Numbered from the stretch's first letter, positions 22,886 to 35,716 are shown. The stretch: DNA of 64,000 nt from Salvelinus alpinus (GCF_045679555.1 NC_092092.1:21374469-21438468); one strand, 5' to 3'. Notes: generated by a model from the sequence alone, not told the origin. Numbers and translations: made by a program.

Positions 22886-23826
22886 ATGAGGTATAAGGAA
22901 TTGTCCATGGAGCTCCGAGACAGGATTGTGTCAAGGCACAGATGTGGGGAAGGGTACCAAAACGTTTCTGTAGCATTGAAGGTCCCAATGAACACAGTGG
23001 CCTCCATTATTCTTAAATGGAAGAAGTTTGGAACCACCAAGACTCTTCTTAGAGCTGGCCGCCCAACGAAATTGAGCAATCGGGAGAGAAGGGCCTCTGT
23101 CAGGGAGGTGACCAAGAATCTGATGGTCACTCTGACAGAGCTCCAGAGTTCCTCTGTGGAGATGGGAAAACCTTCCAGAAGGACAACCATCTCTGCAGCA
23201 CTCCACCAATCAGGCCTTTATGGTAGAGTGGCCAGATGGAAGCCACTCCTCAGTAAAAGGCATGACAGCCCGCTTGGAGTTTGCCAAAAGGCACCTAAAG
23301 GACTCTCAGACCATGAGAAACAAGATGTTCTGGTCTGATGAAACCAAGATTGAACTCTTTGGCTTGAATGCCAAGTATCATGTCTCGAAGAAACCTGGCA
23401 CCATCCCTACAGTGAAGCATGGTGGTGACAGAATCATGCTGTGGGGATGTTTTTCAGTGGCAGGGACTGGTAGACTAGTCAGGATTGAGGGAAAGATGAA
23501 CGGGGCAAAGTACTGAGAGATCCTTGATGAAAACCTGCTCCAGAGCGCTCAGGACCTGCGACTGGGGCGAATGTTCCCCTTCCAACAGGACAACGACCCT
23601 AAGCACACAGCCAAGACAACGCAGGAGTGGCTTCAGGATAAGTCTCGGACTTGAACCCCATCTAACATCTCTGGAGAGATGCAGCGACGCTCCCCATCCA
23701 ACCTGACAGGGCTTGAGAGGATCGGCAGAGAAGAATGGTAGAAACTCCCCAAATACAAATGTACCAAGCTTTCAGCGTCATAGCGAAGAAGACTCAAGGC
23801 TGTAATCACTGTCAAAGGTGCTTTGA
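22886..23826 (+). pseudogene. Tc1 transposase pseudogene
   Basis: Catalyses cut-and-paste transposition in intact relatives. The paired-type DNA-binding half is open from MRYKELSMELRDRIV to about codon 125. A frameshift near 23260 then moves the catalytic part into another frame (23220-23516), where [11 protein letters not shown] supplies the first Asp. A TGA interrupts after NGAKY (Arg codon CGA to TGA). The second Asp survives in [14 protein letters not shown]. Sequence is then lost before DLNPI, and the codon expected to be the third catalytic residue, Glu, reads TAA. At least four inactivating lesions are visible, so the copy is dead. Confidence 0.92.
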
Positions 23827-24044
23827 CAAAGTACTGAGTAAAGGGTCTGAATACTTATGTAAATGTGATATTTCCGTTTTTATTTTTAAGACATTTGTAA
23901 CATTTTTAAAAAATCTGTTTTTGCTTCGTCATTATGGGGTATTGTGTGTAGATTGATGCGGGAATAAACTATTTAATCTATTTTAGAAAGAGGCTGTAAG
24001 GTAACAAAATATGGAAAAAGTCAAGGGGTCTAAATGCGCTGTAA

Positions 24045-26345
24045 ATCTATCTCTGTGACAAATTTAGTGCCTTCACCTCCAAACATTCCTTCTGAATTGT
24101 AAAATAACATTACTGGCTGCAGCCATTTTGTAAAATGTTTGCCATTTTCCCAGGGGCCAAATCTTGAGTGGCCCCATATCTAAATATTTTCATGGTACAT
24201 AAATCTACATCAGTGCCAAAGTTGGTGCTTTTATCACAAAGTGCAAGGTTGGCGTACATGCTGATCTATCCACACTGAAAATAGTTAGTAGTTAACTAGT
24301 TAACTTAGCCTCAATTCAAGCAATAACGACACACGAAGTTCAAACATTTTGTTGTCTTATAACCAGATTATAGCCAGTGGCTTGTATTCATGGATGACAA
24401 GGGAAGCCGGGCTTCCTCCAAAATGTTACCATTAAAAAAATACTAATTATAAAACAATTTCTCTTTCCTCTCTGTTTTCAAAATGTTCCTTAAATTCTCA
24501 ATTGGCTGTATCTATCTCACTGGAGCGAGTGAAACAGCGCACCTCTGTCTCATTATGTGTAGCCCATGTATCTGATGCTGTCTGGACATAAAGAGTACGA
24601 CATGTTGCCACATAGAATTTGATTGATTGATGCCAGTGAGCATTTGGCCTCCATTGATAAAGTGTTTTTCCAATCAGGGTGGAGCTGAGCTCAACTGTGG
24701 GATGGTCCTGGTGCAGCAAAACGCAAGGGAGGCCAGTTTGGATTTGGCATCACACTAATCAAATCACATCATTGGTTTCTGGTCTGCTTGTAATGTGTTG
24801 TTGTCCTGCAGTAGCTAGCTAAATTGATAATTTCATAAGCCATGTATGGAGATAGGGATTTGGACTTTGTGTTTTTACCTAATTATCTGTACAGGCCAGT
24901 GATTCTGATCGAAGCATAAATGCATACATTGTGCCACTGGCCTGAAATGATTGCAGTTCAATATGTAGCCTAGATGTAGTAGGCGCACATTAACTGACTT
25001 GCTAGGTAGCTAGCTAACTTAGCTGGTTCATTGTTGCCCATGGGAGGAAGCTATCAAGCATTTTAGCCAGGTAGCCTAGTCTAGGACATCAAAAACCAAA
25101 AGCCTGTACTTCTGTATAATACTCATAGACTGTTTTGCCAACATGAAAGAGAGGAGGATCATTGGAGTTCATCTACTCTACAAGTAGGGTTAGTCAACAA
25201 CATGTTTTTTTGAGACACACACACACAAATCAGTGCAATGGACAGCCACATAATCTTTAGCAACATTGATTGGGCTTCATTGTTTTTGGTATCTTTCTTT
25301 TTTTCACTGTATTAGACTAATCATAGCCTAGTTGATATGATGATGTTAAAATGTTTAAGTTGAAATGGTGCTGGAAGATCGGGAGGCAGTACTCCTGTTT
25401 TCTCAGTGGTTCCAAATGAGTTGTTTAGTAAACTTCTGGAAATATTAACTTGCTTGACCATGTTGTAAGTCATGTAATTGTTTGTTACATGGAATATTTG
25501 CTTTATGGACTTCCAGACAGATGTTGCCCTCCGGTTTTGTCATGAAACAAACCTGTGTGGTAGAATTTAACAAAACAAACCTGTGTGGTAGAATTTATTC
25601 CGCCACTGTGTTACTTGTCTTTTTGTTGTATCTGCTTTATGGTATATCACTGCATATGAACAAATGGGTTATACCGCAAACTGCAATAATCACAACATAG
25701 GTTTTAATATGGCTTGGCTTTTCCTGGCTTGGGTTTCTGGCTGATTATAGATCCCATAAATATTTTGTGATGAATATATTTCATGTCATAGTCACCAGTC
25801 AACTCCATTACATTCATAAAGTTACTTCAACTTCAACTTGTGAATGCTATCTGTGGTTAGCTATGCTAGCTATGCTACCAGTCTGTCTCAATGAGTGTTA
25901 GCATGCTAATAGCATACCCTACGTCCGGAAAAATATATATATTTCTAAGGGGTATACAGTAGGTTGATAATGATATCAGCCAAATATTGTTGTACGAGAC
26001 ATTTAAAAAATGTTGACCTCTCAAAACGTGCTACTTACAATGCTAATTAGCTACTGTAAATGCAGCTATGTCGATTACGGAAATGGTGGAAAGCTGGTGG
26101 AAATGGAAACGCACCATCCTCATATATGGGCAGGGCGCCACTCTTAAATAGACTTGCGCACGCTGGTCTCCACATTTTCAGTGCCACAGCCAACTTTCAA
26201 ATAGGCTACTGTAGCTTATCTTCTAGGCCTACTGTATTGTCTGCAATTTTTAAAACAGAAAAATGCTTTAGAAAACAGAAAAATGCCAAGGTAATGTTAA
26301 TAAATCAATAACTAGCGTAAGTAATTCAAACTTCATGAATTAAAA
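24045..26345. other. Intergenic, repeat-like
   Basis: No gene seen. A 24-bp direct duplication of the phrase AACAAACCTGTGTGGTAGAA lies at about 25549 and 25574, next to TTCCGCCACTG. GCTAGC-rich words occur at 24820-25025 and 25855-25915. Salmonid interspersed repeats are likely here but were not delimited. Confidence 0.45.
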
Positions 26346-26360
26346 GGCAGGTCTATCTTA

Positions 26361-26672
26361 AAGAAAGGAGGACCATGGCACTCTTCATATAATTCATTAA
26401 AATGCCTTTATTTGTATGGCATTTTCAATGGAAACAAAGTTTGAAAACTCCGACGCGTTTCATACTCCCTGATGAAGGCCATGCCGTTTTTAAACGTTGT
26501 TTCCATTGAATATGCCATACAAATAAAGACATTTTAATTAATTATATGAAGAGTGCCTTGGTCCTCCTTTCTTTTTGATTCCCAATTTACCCCTTTTACC
26601 AAAGAGCACCTCCTGTCTACCAAAATCTACTATTGTGTACCTTAGCAGCGCTTCCCTTCCTCCTTTTTTTCT
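26361..26672. mobile_element. Hairpin-forming insertion with 14-bp target duplication
   Basis: A 312-bp insertion is flanked by perfect 14-bp direct repeats GCAGGTCTATCTTA (26347-26360 and 26673-26686). Its left two-thirds is an inverted repeat with arms of about 80 bp (26361-26440 and 26494-26574). The arms share CACTCTTCATATAATT and TTTGTATGGCAT and enclose a loop of about 50 bp with CGACGCGTTTC. The right third is unpaired and ends in a T-rich run. Target length and the T/A-rich end fit target-primed retrotransposition; the hairpin is unusual for a SINE. Confidence 0.75.
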
Positions 26673-26689
26673 GCAGGTCTATCTTAATT

Positions 26690-28440
26690 CTGGTATTAGG
26701 CAATGGGTTAAAAATATATTTTTCCTGGTTATTTCTACGGCATTTTTTGTATTAATATGCTTCAGTTGCTCGACTGGTTTGGCTTAAAATTATGAATATT
26801 TATTTTTTAGGGATCAAGTGTTTTTAAAATAGACTGAAAATCACTAATATGGTGCCTGGTGAAGGGTTTCATATATGCCCTATATACTTTCAAAATAATA
26901 AATATTATTAAAAAGCTGTACATTATTCCAGACCAGTCTGTACGTTTGAATGGCGTTTCAAGCTTAAATGGTGTAAGAAAAATATTGTTCCAAATAATAA
27001 TAAGTGTAAAAAACTGAAATAAGTCAAAGATTGAGAATTACTGCTGAGGCAAGTCACTAATAATAATAATAATAACACGTTTATTAATAGCCTATATTAT
27101 TTGTGGTAATATTATTGTTGTTTTCAAAATACTGCTGATAATATATAACAAAATACTGCTGATGATAATAGACAAAATATCGCTAAAATACATTTTTAAT
27201 AAATCTTTGTTACAAATGTGTGTTGGGATTTTGAAATGGATTGATTGGCATCGGTCAGAATTTCTATTATTATTGATTTGTGTTTGATCCACCTACTTTT
27301 GGTGAATTCTGCTTATGTAAGTCGCTCTGCAATTTGTAAGTCGCTCTGGATAAGAGCGTCTGCTAAATGACTTAAATGTAAATGTTATGCATGTGTTTTC
27401 AAATATACATATATATTTTTACTGCAGATTACCGTCAGGAAACACTAACAAAAGAGACACCTCTCAAAAGTTAGTTTTTGGGGGCTTATGTTAACCAGAA
27501 AGTTTTGTAGCCTTCAGTTGCGTGCTACTTTTTCATAACAAGAGGGGGCCACCAAAACTTCAGATTCGCGTTAAAACAAATGGGAAAAAGTTAAATATAT
27601 AATTTTTTTAATCAAAAGTAACATTATAATTGTCATTTCTACTGGTGCGCAAGAATGACAGCACATATGCTTATAAAAATAGTTAGTTATACAATGAGTT
27701 AGTGTCCTTTAACAGTGCTATGATAGGCTATATATATATTTTTTTTTAAACCAGTCATGCTTCCACTATCTTTAAATATTTAATCCTGTGTTTGGACACA
27801 TCAACGAACATCGAAGTAAAGTGGTGACCAAGATTTTGATTTATATAAAATATTGTTCATGTTCATCTGAAAAGGCTGCCTATTATATGCATATTTTTTC
27901 TGCCTGTATTCATTTAATTTATTTTCTATTTGTGTCAAAGGCTGTCCACTTCAAATAATCTATATTTCATCCACCCATTGAAATTAAAATAGTTACGGAT
28001 GAACGAGTTGCATTGAACTGACCTCTGAAAATTTAAGTTGAACATGTTTACTAACTTTTCGATTCTTATAGACGCATTTCATTTACATAATGGCATGTAG
28101 ACTTCAGTGGCTTCTTTCCAGAACATAATATTTTGTCTCCATTTTGATCACTGGATGGCGTCTTGCTAGGCCTACTGTTTACATTACAGCTAGATTAACC
28201 GTGCATTCACCAGCTCACCGCTTTGTGCTATTGAGAAGACAGTGTTTTCATACGCATGTGACTTATACATTTCTGAAACCACTGGACCCTAACTGAGGCT
28301 CATGACTATATTGCACCATGCATCTATTTTTAAAAATTGTTTTTACTTACAATACTTTTGTGTATCCTAGCCTAGGCTTATGTTTCTCCTATAATATTCT
28401 TAAAGTTCATTCATATTTCATGAACACTGTTTACGAAATT
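26690..28440. other. AT-rich intergenic DNA
   Basis: No gene recognised. It includes AATAAT repeats (27055-27080) and tandem CAAAATACTGCTGATAAT-like words near 27125-27185. The stretch 27310-27385 is annotated separately. TAGGCCTA palindromes occur at 26224 (just left) and 28167. Confidence 0.5.
27306..27385 (+). repeat. Fish SINE/LINE 3' tail fragment
   Basis: Contains GTAAGTCGCTCTGGATAAGA then GCGTCTGCTAAATGACTTAA and an ATGTAAATGT end, a very common fish retroposon tail. The GTAAGTCGCTCTG phrase is duplicated locally. The same tail is found inverted at 45042-45110. Confidence 0.8.
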
Positions 28441-28770
28441 AATAGCGAACACTCGAGCAGATGTCAGAGCGTCTCGGGATGTTTATGTGTCAGTGTATGT
28501 GCCTGGTTAGGGATGCATTATCCAATCACGATATCAAACATTTATGAATGGCAGCTGTATCCGCCGGCCGTTTCTGGATGTTTCATTAGCCAACAATGCT
28601 GTCAGACTGAGACGGACCACCAGCCAGTTTCATCCTTGCCTTAATCAGAGGCTGATTTATAAGCTAGGCCTACTTACTTCTGGGAACAGGTGTATGGTCT
28701 CCCTGGGCGATGCATGACATTAACAGAGCAATTAAGTGAAAGGAAAAACCACAAATCATGACTTTGGAAA
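28440..28770. promoter_or_regulatory. Candidate conserved non-coding element
   Basis: A repeat-free, compositionally balanced block standing out from AT-rich surroundings, about 21 kb upstream of six3. It contains GCATTATCCAATCACGATAT near 28515, CATTAGCCAACAATG near 28583 and GAGCAATTAAGTG near 28725. One plus-strand open frame (28318-28644) covers part of it, but the peptide has no domain. Called on appearance only. Confidence 0.35.
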
Positions 28771-29902
<1,132 letters not shown>

Positions 29903-30885
29903 TGCCTACTCCTTTCGAGATGTGAAAATAAATGTCCAGTCTGAAGGTAAGTACCTGCTCACTTCAGTTACAGACACTTCACAACTAAATGCTCCCTGAC
30001 GTACCCCTGTAAACAGCTATATCCTTGAGAGAAATGTCTCTGAAGTTTTATGAACATGCCTCTGTTGTTTTTCCACACTTATTTTATATCACATAACATT
30101 TTAACAAAGACTTTTAGCATACATTTGAAAGAACCCACCTCTCCTAGGGAGAGGGTGTACAGGACAAGGAGATCTCCCACTCCTTTTAGCTTCACCAGCT
30201 GTCATCCATCCATCCTGGGACCAGAGCACTTCTCATCTCCACACATCAGGTCAAATGGAGGGAGGGAGAGAGAGAGAAAGGAGAGAAGAGAGAGTCCCAT
30301 CTATGGTGTGTGGTGGGGATTTGTGTTTGTTGGCAGAGGTGAGCCAGCGTCGTTTGGTTTTTCCTCCCTCCTGTTCATCAGGTTCAGCAGTGCCACTGCC
30401 TCAGTCTACAATAGATGAGTACACTCATCTGGTGGAGCAAGAGGGGAGAGATGTGCTGGTCAGCTGCCTATCAGCTCACAGCCTTAGAGCACAGGGAGGA
30501 CCTAGGAGGGAGGATCTGCTGGTACAGAGAGGAGAGTGTTGGCAGGGTGTCACAATAAAAACCTTCCCCCCTCCAGCCAATATCTCAAGCCCACCCGTGC
30601 TAGTTTTTAGGGTTCCCCTCTTACAGTCACTCTGACTCTCACTGAGGCACAATCACATTTACATGCCCCAAAATGGTAACAGTGATCTGTCTCTCTTTTC
30701 TAGAGCAAAAACAGGGCAGTTAAAAAGAGACAGTGGCTGTGTCAGTATGTTATGATGGCCACATATTTAAATGACATTTACTGAAATATATTTCCGACAC
30801 TTATGGCTTTGATGTTTATTTGTGTTCCTATGAAAGGTTGAAATGAGACCAATAGTAGTGAAAGTGAAGCTGTAAATTCCCAGTA
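29903..30885. other. Intergenic, purine-rich patch
   Basis: Includes a GA-rich patch (30254-30295) and overlapping 122- and 126-codon open frames at 30050-30635 without recognisable domains or splice logic. No gene is supported. Confidence 0.5.
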
Positions 30886-31085
30886 TGAAATGAATATGAA
30901 AAGCAAAAGGTCAGCTGTGGACGGTCTAGTGGGTTTCTCATTGACACAGCAGTGACCTTAGCCATGCCTGTCCATTAGTTCCAATGTTTGACAGCCTTTA
31001 TAGACAGACAGCAGCTCTGTGTGTCAATGGACAAATGAGTGAGTTGTCTGTAGTGTGACAGGACCGTCCATTCAGTGACGTGCTA
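30886..31085. promoter_or_regulatory. Candidate conserved non-coding element (weak)
   Basis: A repeat-free block with balanced composition. It has TCTCATTGACACAGCAGTGA near 30936, CTTTATAGACAGACAGC near 30996 and GTCAATGGACAAATGAG near 31023, giving two diverged TCAATGGACA/CATTGACA-like words in opposite orientation. No coding potential. Confidence 0.25.
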
Positions 31086-32099
31086 CATGCTGTGGATGTC
31101 ATTGATCCACGGCACTGGCAGCATATTGTCCATACAGTCAATTCTACACATTATATGTCTAAACTTCAGCACAGCTTGAAAGGGTCAGATGATCAGATGT
31201 GGTATTACTTGCCCTGTGTTCTTGTCCCAGTGTCAGGCTTGACCCTTGATACTTTTTCTAATGAGTCTCTTTATAGTGGAACTTTCTATGTTATTGTTTT
31301 TGATCCATAGACCTCTGGCATGGTTTTCATCCCCACATCATCCTCACATTTCAGATTTGTCTGATATTTTTGTAACCAAGATATTTAGTTTTAGGGCTTC
31401 TCCTGAGGACATTCCTGTTGTATCCCTCTCAATGATGACCCAGAGTTCAGTTCTCCTAGGACCACTTCACCTTGGTGTCCACTTTGGCTATTTTGTTTGG
31501 GAGCGTTCTGGTGTCTTTTATCCTGAATGCTTTTTGGTGTCCTGCCCGCTCAGATAATGAAAGATGAGAAATGATGGTCTGGTTTGACATTGGATGATTC
31601 ACCCTCATAGGACAGTGTGAGTCCAGAGAGTCCAGGAATTAATCCAACCTTACTCCCACCCACACCCCTCCCACTCCCACATGGGGGGTGACTAAGAGGT
31701 GAGCACCCTTCCCATCAGGCTCTTTTGTTGTCTGGGGGCTTCTGATGATATCAGCACATTGTAGCAGTGACCCCAGTAGCCAGACAAGGAAGAATGGAGC
31801 GGCTGCACATCATTGTTCCCCATCGTCACCCCGCCATGTTTTGTCACGTTGTTTACCTTTTCTGACCAACCTTCCTATGAACTCCTTCCTCGTAAACTCT
31901 AACCCCCCCCCCCCCCCCCCCCCCCAACCCTTCACTGTGTGAAAGGGTCAGCCATGCCACGGCAATTGTGCTATGTGTGTGTTTGTCATCGCGTAACCAT
32001 GTATGCATGTTTAGATGTGTGATCCTCAGATCAGTATGTATCAGTTGTTAGAGAGAGGAATAGAATACAACAGTAGCTTTTGTGCCAGTCACCAAACAC
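31086..32099. other. Intergenic, with poly-C tract
   Basis: No gene recognised. A 23-nt C run lies at 31903-31925. A 103-codon open frame at 31246-31557 is hydrophobic and has no identifiable family. Confidence 0.5.
31903..31925. repeat. poly-C tract
   Basis: Twenty-three consecutive C residues on the plus strand; likely length-unstable. Confidence 0.95.
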
Positions 32100-32290
32100 A
32101 GCCACACAAAGGGCTCTCGAATCGATTGTTTATGTGATAATAGCACAGTCCTTAACAACTGCCACCTGGAAACACTAGCCGGCTAATTGTGTGCCCTTCC
32201 TCCAGGCAACCGCATTTGTACACTTGTTATGTTATTGACTGACAAAGAAGCAAAGGGATAAATGATTAAGTAAGAGGAGGGGGGAATTTG
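32100..32290. promoter_or_regulatory. Candidate conserved non-coding element
   Basis: A repeat-free block containing AATCGATTGTTTATGTGATA near 32119 (AT-core and forkhead-like TGTTTAT), a CACCTG E-box in GCCACCTGG near 32161, GGCTAATTGTGTG near 32181 and GGGATAAATGATTAAG near 32255. No open frame of interest. Called on appearance. Confidence 0.35.
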
Positions 32291-32727
32291 ATCTGCAGGA
32301 TTCTGTCTAACAAACAACTAAACTAAATGAACTTCTGGTTCTGTATAATACTCACTGTATCTGGTACAATAATAATCCTAAATGAAATATGAATTCCATT
32401 AAGGGATTAGTCCAGTGTCATAAAGGAACCACTTACCAACACCAAAGGTAATTTGTAACCTTAGCAACTACTGGAAAGGAGGATTATCATTGCAGTGTGG
32501 GTTGTCCTTGTGGACTTGACACCATGGCTTTGCCCCAGCTTCAAGCAAATGCATGACAAAAGTTTATAAAATATGGATACAGGCTCTATGAGAAGCAGGT
32601 ATAGAGAGGAATTTGTTTTATTTTTCAATTTCTTATGTAAAGAAAGTGACAGCTTGAGCAACAGGTCATTGGGTCCAAAGTATGCTACGATGTTGAATAC
32701 TACCTAGATAAAAGGCTGAATTTGATA
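32291..32727. other. Intergenic, nothing recognised
   Basis: AT-rich DNA without gene or transposon signatures. Confidence 0.5.
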
Positions 32728-32970
32728 CAGGAGTGCAACTTTGGTTTTAGAAGTGGGGGGGACATATTATATATATCTTTTTTTATCCAGTCAGATAAAC
32801 ACTCCAAACAGCCTACCCGACGGTTCTGAGGCGTCCGCATAGAACCTAAAGCACACCGTTGCCCCGTTTTGTATCACATTCCAATGATAAACTGGGGGGA
32901 CGATAAAAATGTAATTTCAGAATGTGGGGGGGACATGTCCCCGCCGTCCCCAGTGAAATTTGCGCCCCTG
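32728..32970. mobile_element. Small hAT-like MITE (~243 bp)
   Basis: Left end CAGGAGTGCAACTTTGG and right end (minus strand) CAGGGGCGCAAATTTCACTG form short terminal inverted repeats of the CAGxGGCGCAA type. The inside is G-rich near both ends (GTGGGGGGGACAT occurs twice, about 32753 and 32924). Flanking 8-mers ATTTGATA and TATATATA agree at only half the positions, so the target duplication is not convincing. Confidence 0.6.
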
Positions 32971-33484
32971 TATATATATACATATATGTTATGAGGCTTT
33001 TTAACATGAACACAGTTTTCATATTCATTGATGCTTTTAGTGTCTGTCCTTTGTTGTGTTTTTATTGTGTATTTATTGGTGTTGTATGTATTGGCTGGTG
33101 CAATCAAATTTCCCATTTGGGGCATTAATAAAGTACTATTTTATCTTATTTTGTACACATGGCTCCTAAAGTGTCTTGGTTATACATAATAATTGATATT
33201 TGTGTTGTTGTTGTCATGGCACAAAATTCTGTCTGGTGAGATTGACAGCATTCAACATTTTTAAATTGACGCATCGGAGAGCAGTTTTCAAGGGGCAATT
33301 GGTGAGTCAAGTGTGCTAGAAAGTCATCACATTTTACGCTGAATTGATGATGTCTTTTTTAGCATGGAGGAGTTTGTATTTAGGTTTAAACAGCTTCCTC
33401 CATCAAGTTTAACCACTCTCTTACCGAGGCGTCTCAAATGGCTTATTGCTTAATCATGTGGAAGTGACAATAGCCCAACCCTGT
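32971..33484. other. Intergenic, retroelement-like end near 33125
   Basis: GCATTAATAAAGTACTATTT near 33122 resembles a retroposon tail. Otherwise nothing recognised. Confidence 0.4.
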
Positions 33485-33521
33485 TCTCTCTCTCTCTCTT
33501 TCTCTTTCTCTGCATCTCTCT

Positions 33522-33600
<79 letters not shown>

Positions 33601-33655
33601 CCCCCTCTCTCTCTCTCTCTTTCTCTTTCTCTTTCTCTGCATCTCTCTCTCCCCC

Positions 33656-33686
<31 letters not shown>

Positions 33687-33738
33687 TTTCTCAGCCTCTC
33701 TCTCTCCCCCTCTTTCTCTCTCTCTCTCACTCTCACTT
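33485..33738. repeat. (CT)n tract, interrupted
   Basis: About 250 bp of plus-strand CT repeats with CCCCCC and TTTCTCTTTCTC interruptions. Long Ser-Leu and Glu-Arg open frames in all registers are artefacts of this tract. Confidence 0.97.
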
Positions 33739-33779
33739 TCCTGTCTTCCTATTTTCATTTTTTTCTTTGTAAGTTTGGG

Positions 33780-34320
33780 GAAGCTATTAAAGCAACAGCA
33801 AATGGCTTCTCAAGTGACATTTGCTGACATTCAAGGAAGTGCATTTATCAGCGTAGTACAGTTCACCTCGGTGAATGAAATCCATTTGTGCTGGTGTGTC
33901 AGAGCTGCTGGCCCCGCTCTCTCTCCCACCTTTAAATTGATGCCCAGCGAATGGGAAATGGCAAGGTGGCGCACGGCTCTGCAGCTGCTCTCAAATGTCA
34001 CGCTGGAAAATCTTTAATGGGCTAAGTGTAGCCTTTCCGGCCTCAACTTGTCAGGTAATCAGAAATCTCTGGAGCTCTTCTCTCCTCCCTCCCTCCCTCC
34101 CTCTCCCACATCTCCCTGGCTCCCCCCGAGGCCACGGCACACCACTAATTACCAGTTATACCAATCGGAGCAAGGGGGGCCGTGAAACAGGTAGACTGCT
34201 TTTAAAGGAGAGATATTGGAGCCGCCATCTCCATGGCTGCATATTAATAGCCTGGTTATGTATTTGTTTTATCCTGAAAGCTGGTCCAGATCCTAGGGCT
34301 GTTGTAGGTGACTAATATTA
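33780..34320. promoter_or_regulatory. Candidate conserved non-coding element (strongest looking)
   Basis: About 540 bp of repeat-free, balanced sequence about 26 kb upstream of six3, interrupted only by a CCCT run near 34084-34105. Motifs include CTAATTACC with a TAATTA core at 34146-34151, CCAATCGG near 34161, TGCATATTAATAGC near 34237 and ACCTTTAAATTGATG near 33929. Open frames (80-106 codons) overlap and lack domains. I judge it likely to be a developmental enhancer of six3, an inference to be tested by alignment. Confidence 0.45.
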
Positions 34321-35545
34321 AGGAGTGGTTTTTTTTCTCTGCTGTGGAACCTTGTGAACCTGTTGATCAGTGTTCCCTTTTCCCTGGGGAACTCTTATGT
34401 GGTCGAGCAGGAAGAGCTGATAGTGGCCTTGCTCACTAGACTCATTACAACTACATGTTTGGAAAAATGTGAGCCTCAAACTGACATTTTAGGGCCCACA
34501 TTTAAGGGTAAGCTATAATATTAGAACCAATCACGCAATAGATTATTTAGTATCACAGACATACCCATGATGAGAGGACCCTCTATGGTTGACTCACTGT
34601 AGCTTCACACAAATGTGGATGAATTTGAATGACCCAACTTCGAAAATGAATGCTACTTTTTTCTTGCCCTATATTTTCTTTCCTTGCTGTGCTTCAACCT
34701 GTATATACAGTACCTCATATTCTAATCACACTGATTATACCGGTACGTTTATGAACCTGTGTCCTCCCATTGGTGGCCCATGCCTCAGCCTTAGAATTAG
34801 CGCAGCCGTAGCGCGTTGCATCACACACTGTAGTTTGTGATTAAAATGCTAATGCAGTAGGAGGCGCCGCTCTTCAGAGTGCTTTGTGCTACCACAATGG
34901 CCAGGTCATGGAAGCGGGAGGAGAAGACACCAAGAGCAATTGTTGAGGAGGTGGAGGGAAGTGGTAGCCATGGCGTGGTCCGCAATCCCCCCATTCAGGA
35001 TGAGTTAATAATGTTATTATACGAGGGAGATGTACAGCAGTGAACAAGGTGACGGTATCAGGGTGAGGATGAGGTAGAGTGCTTCAGGGGGATGGAGGGG
35101 GGTGTAGGGAACACAGCAGTACATACTAATGCACTCACTGACAGGACTCCCATGTGCCTGCAGCCACAGAGACTGATGGAACGTCGGATGATTCTGAACG
35201 CAGCTAATGAACTATAGTGAAATTGTACGGGGGTTTAGTATTCCGATTACTCTTTACAGATCCTGTGAGCTTACTCAATCACACATGTTTTACGTTTTCA
35301 GGTTGTTTTTACATTCTCATAATTCACAACACTGGGTTGTACTCAGGGCATCTTTTTACCAATCAATCAATCAAAACTGTAAATATTTATTCACGAGAAA
35401 GGGTTATGCTCTAATCATTGAACTTTCTCTATTGTACAGGGAGATGTATAATGAATAAAACTTTGAAGAACTGCAATTCATTTAAAAGTCCCAGTTAGTA
35501 GGCAGGTCACTAAGTCATATGGAATGGTATGCACCTACAACTGAT
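34321..35545. other. Intergenic, with CTCF-like site
   Basis: No gene seen. A CTCF-like motif is listed separately at 34854. An 83-codon open frame at 34589-34840 has no recognisable domain. Confidence 0.5.
34854..34867 (+). promoter_or_regulatory. CTCF-like motif
   Basis: GCAGTAGGAGGCGC matches 12 of 14 positions of the CTCF core consensus CCASYAGRKGGCRS. CTCF sites are known to separate the six2 and six3 regulatory domains in vertebrates, but this one lies on the upstream side. A single match is weak evidence. Confidence 0.3.

Positions 35546-35716
<171 letters not shown>

Larger units (their letters stand above)
22305..24041 (+). mobile_element. Tc1-like transposon, inactive, TA-flanked
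   Basis: The left end has CAGTGCATTCAGAAAGTATT then TAGACCCCTTCACTTTTTCC. The right end, read on the minus strand, has CAGCGCATTTAGACCCCTTG. Both are flanked by TA. The inverted repeats are imperfect, and the right one lacks an internal AGAAAGTA-type segment. About 1.5 kb is Tc1 sequence and 232 bp is a nested insertion at 22631-22862. The transposase is a pseudogene. Confidence 0.93.

Noticed and set aside
24375-25608. hAT element bounded by CAGTGGC and GCCACTG
   Set aside because: The flanking 8-mers (ATTATAGC and TGTTACTT) do not match, so the ends may be coincidental.
33443-33772. 97-108 codon Ser-Leu and Arg-Glu open frames
   Set aside because: Products of an interrupted CT tract, open in several registers on both strands.
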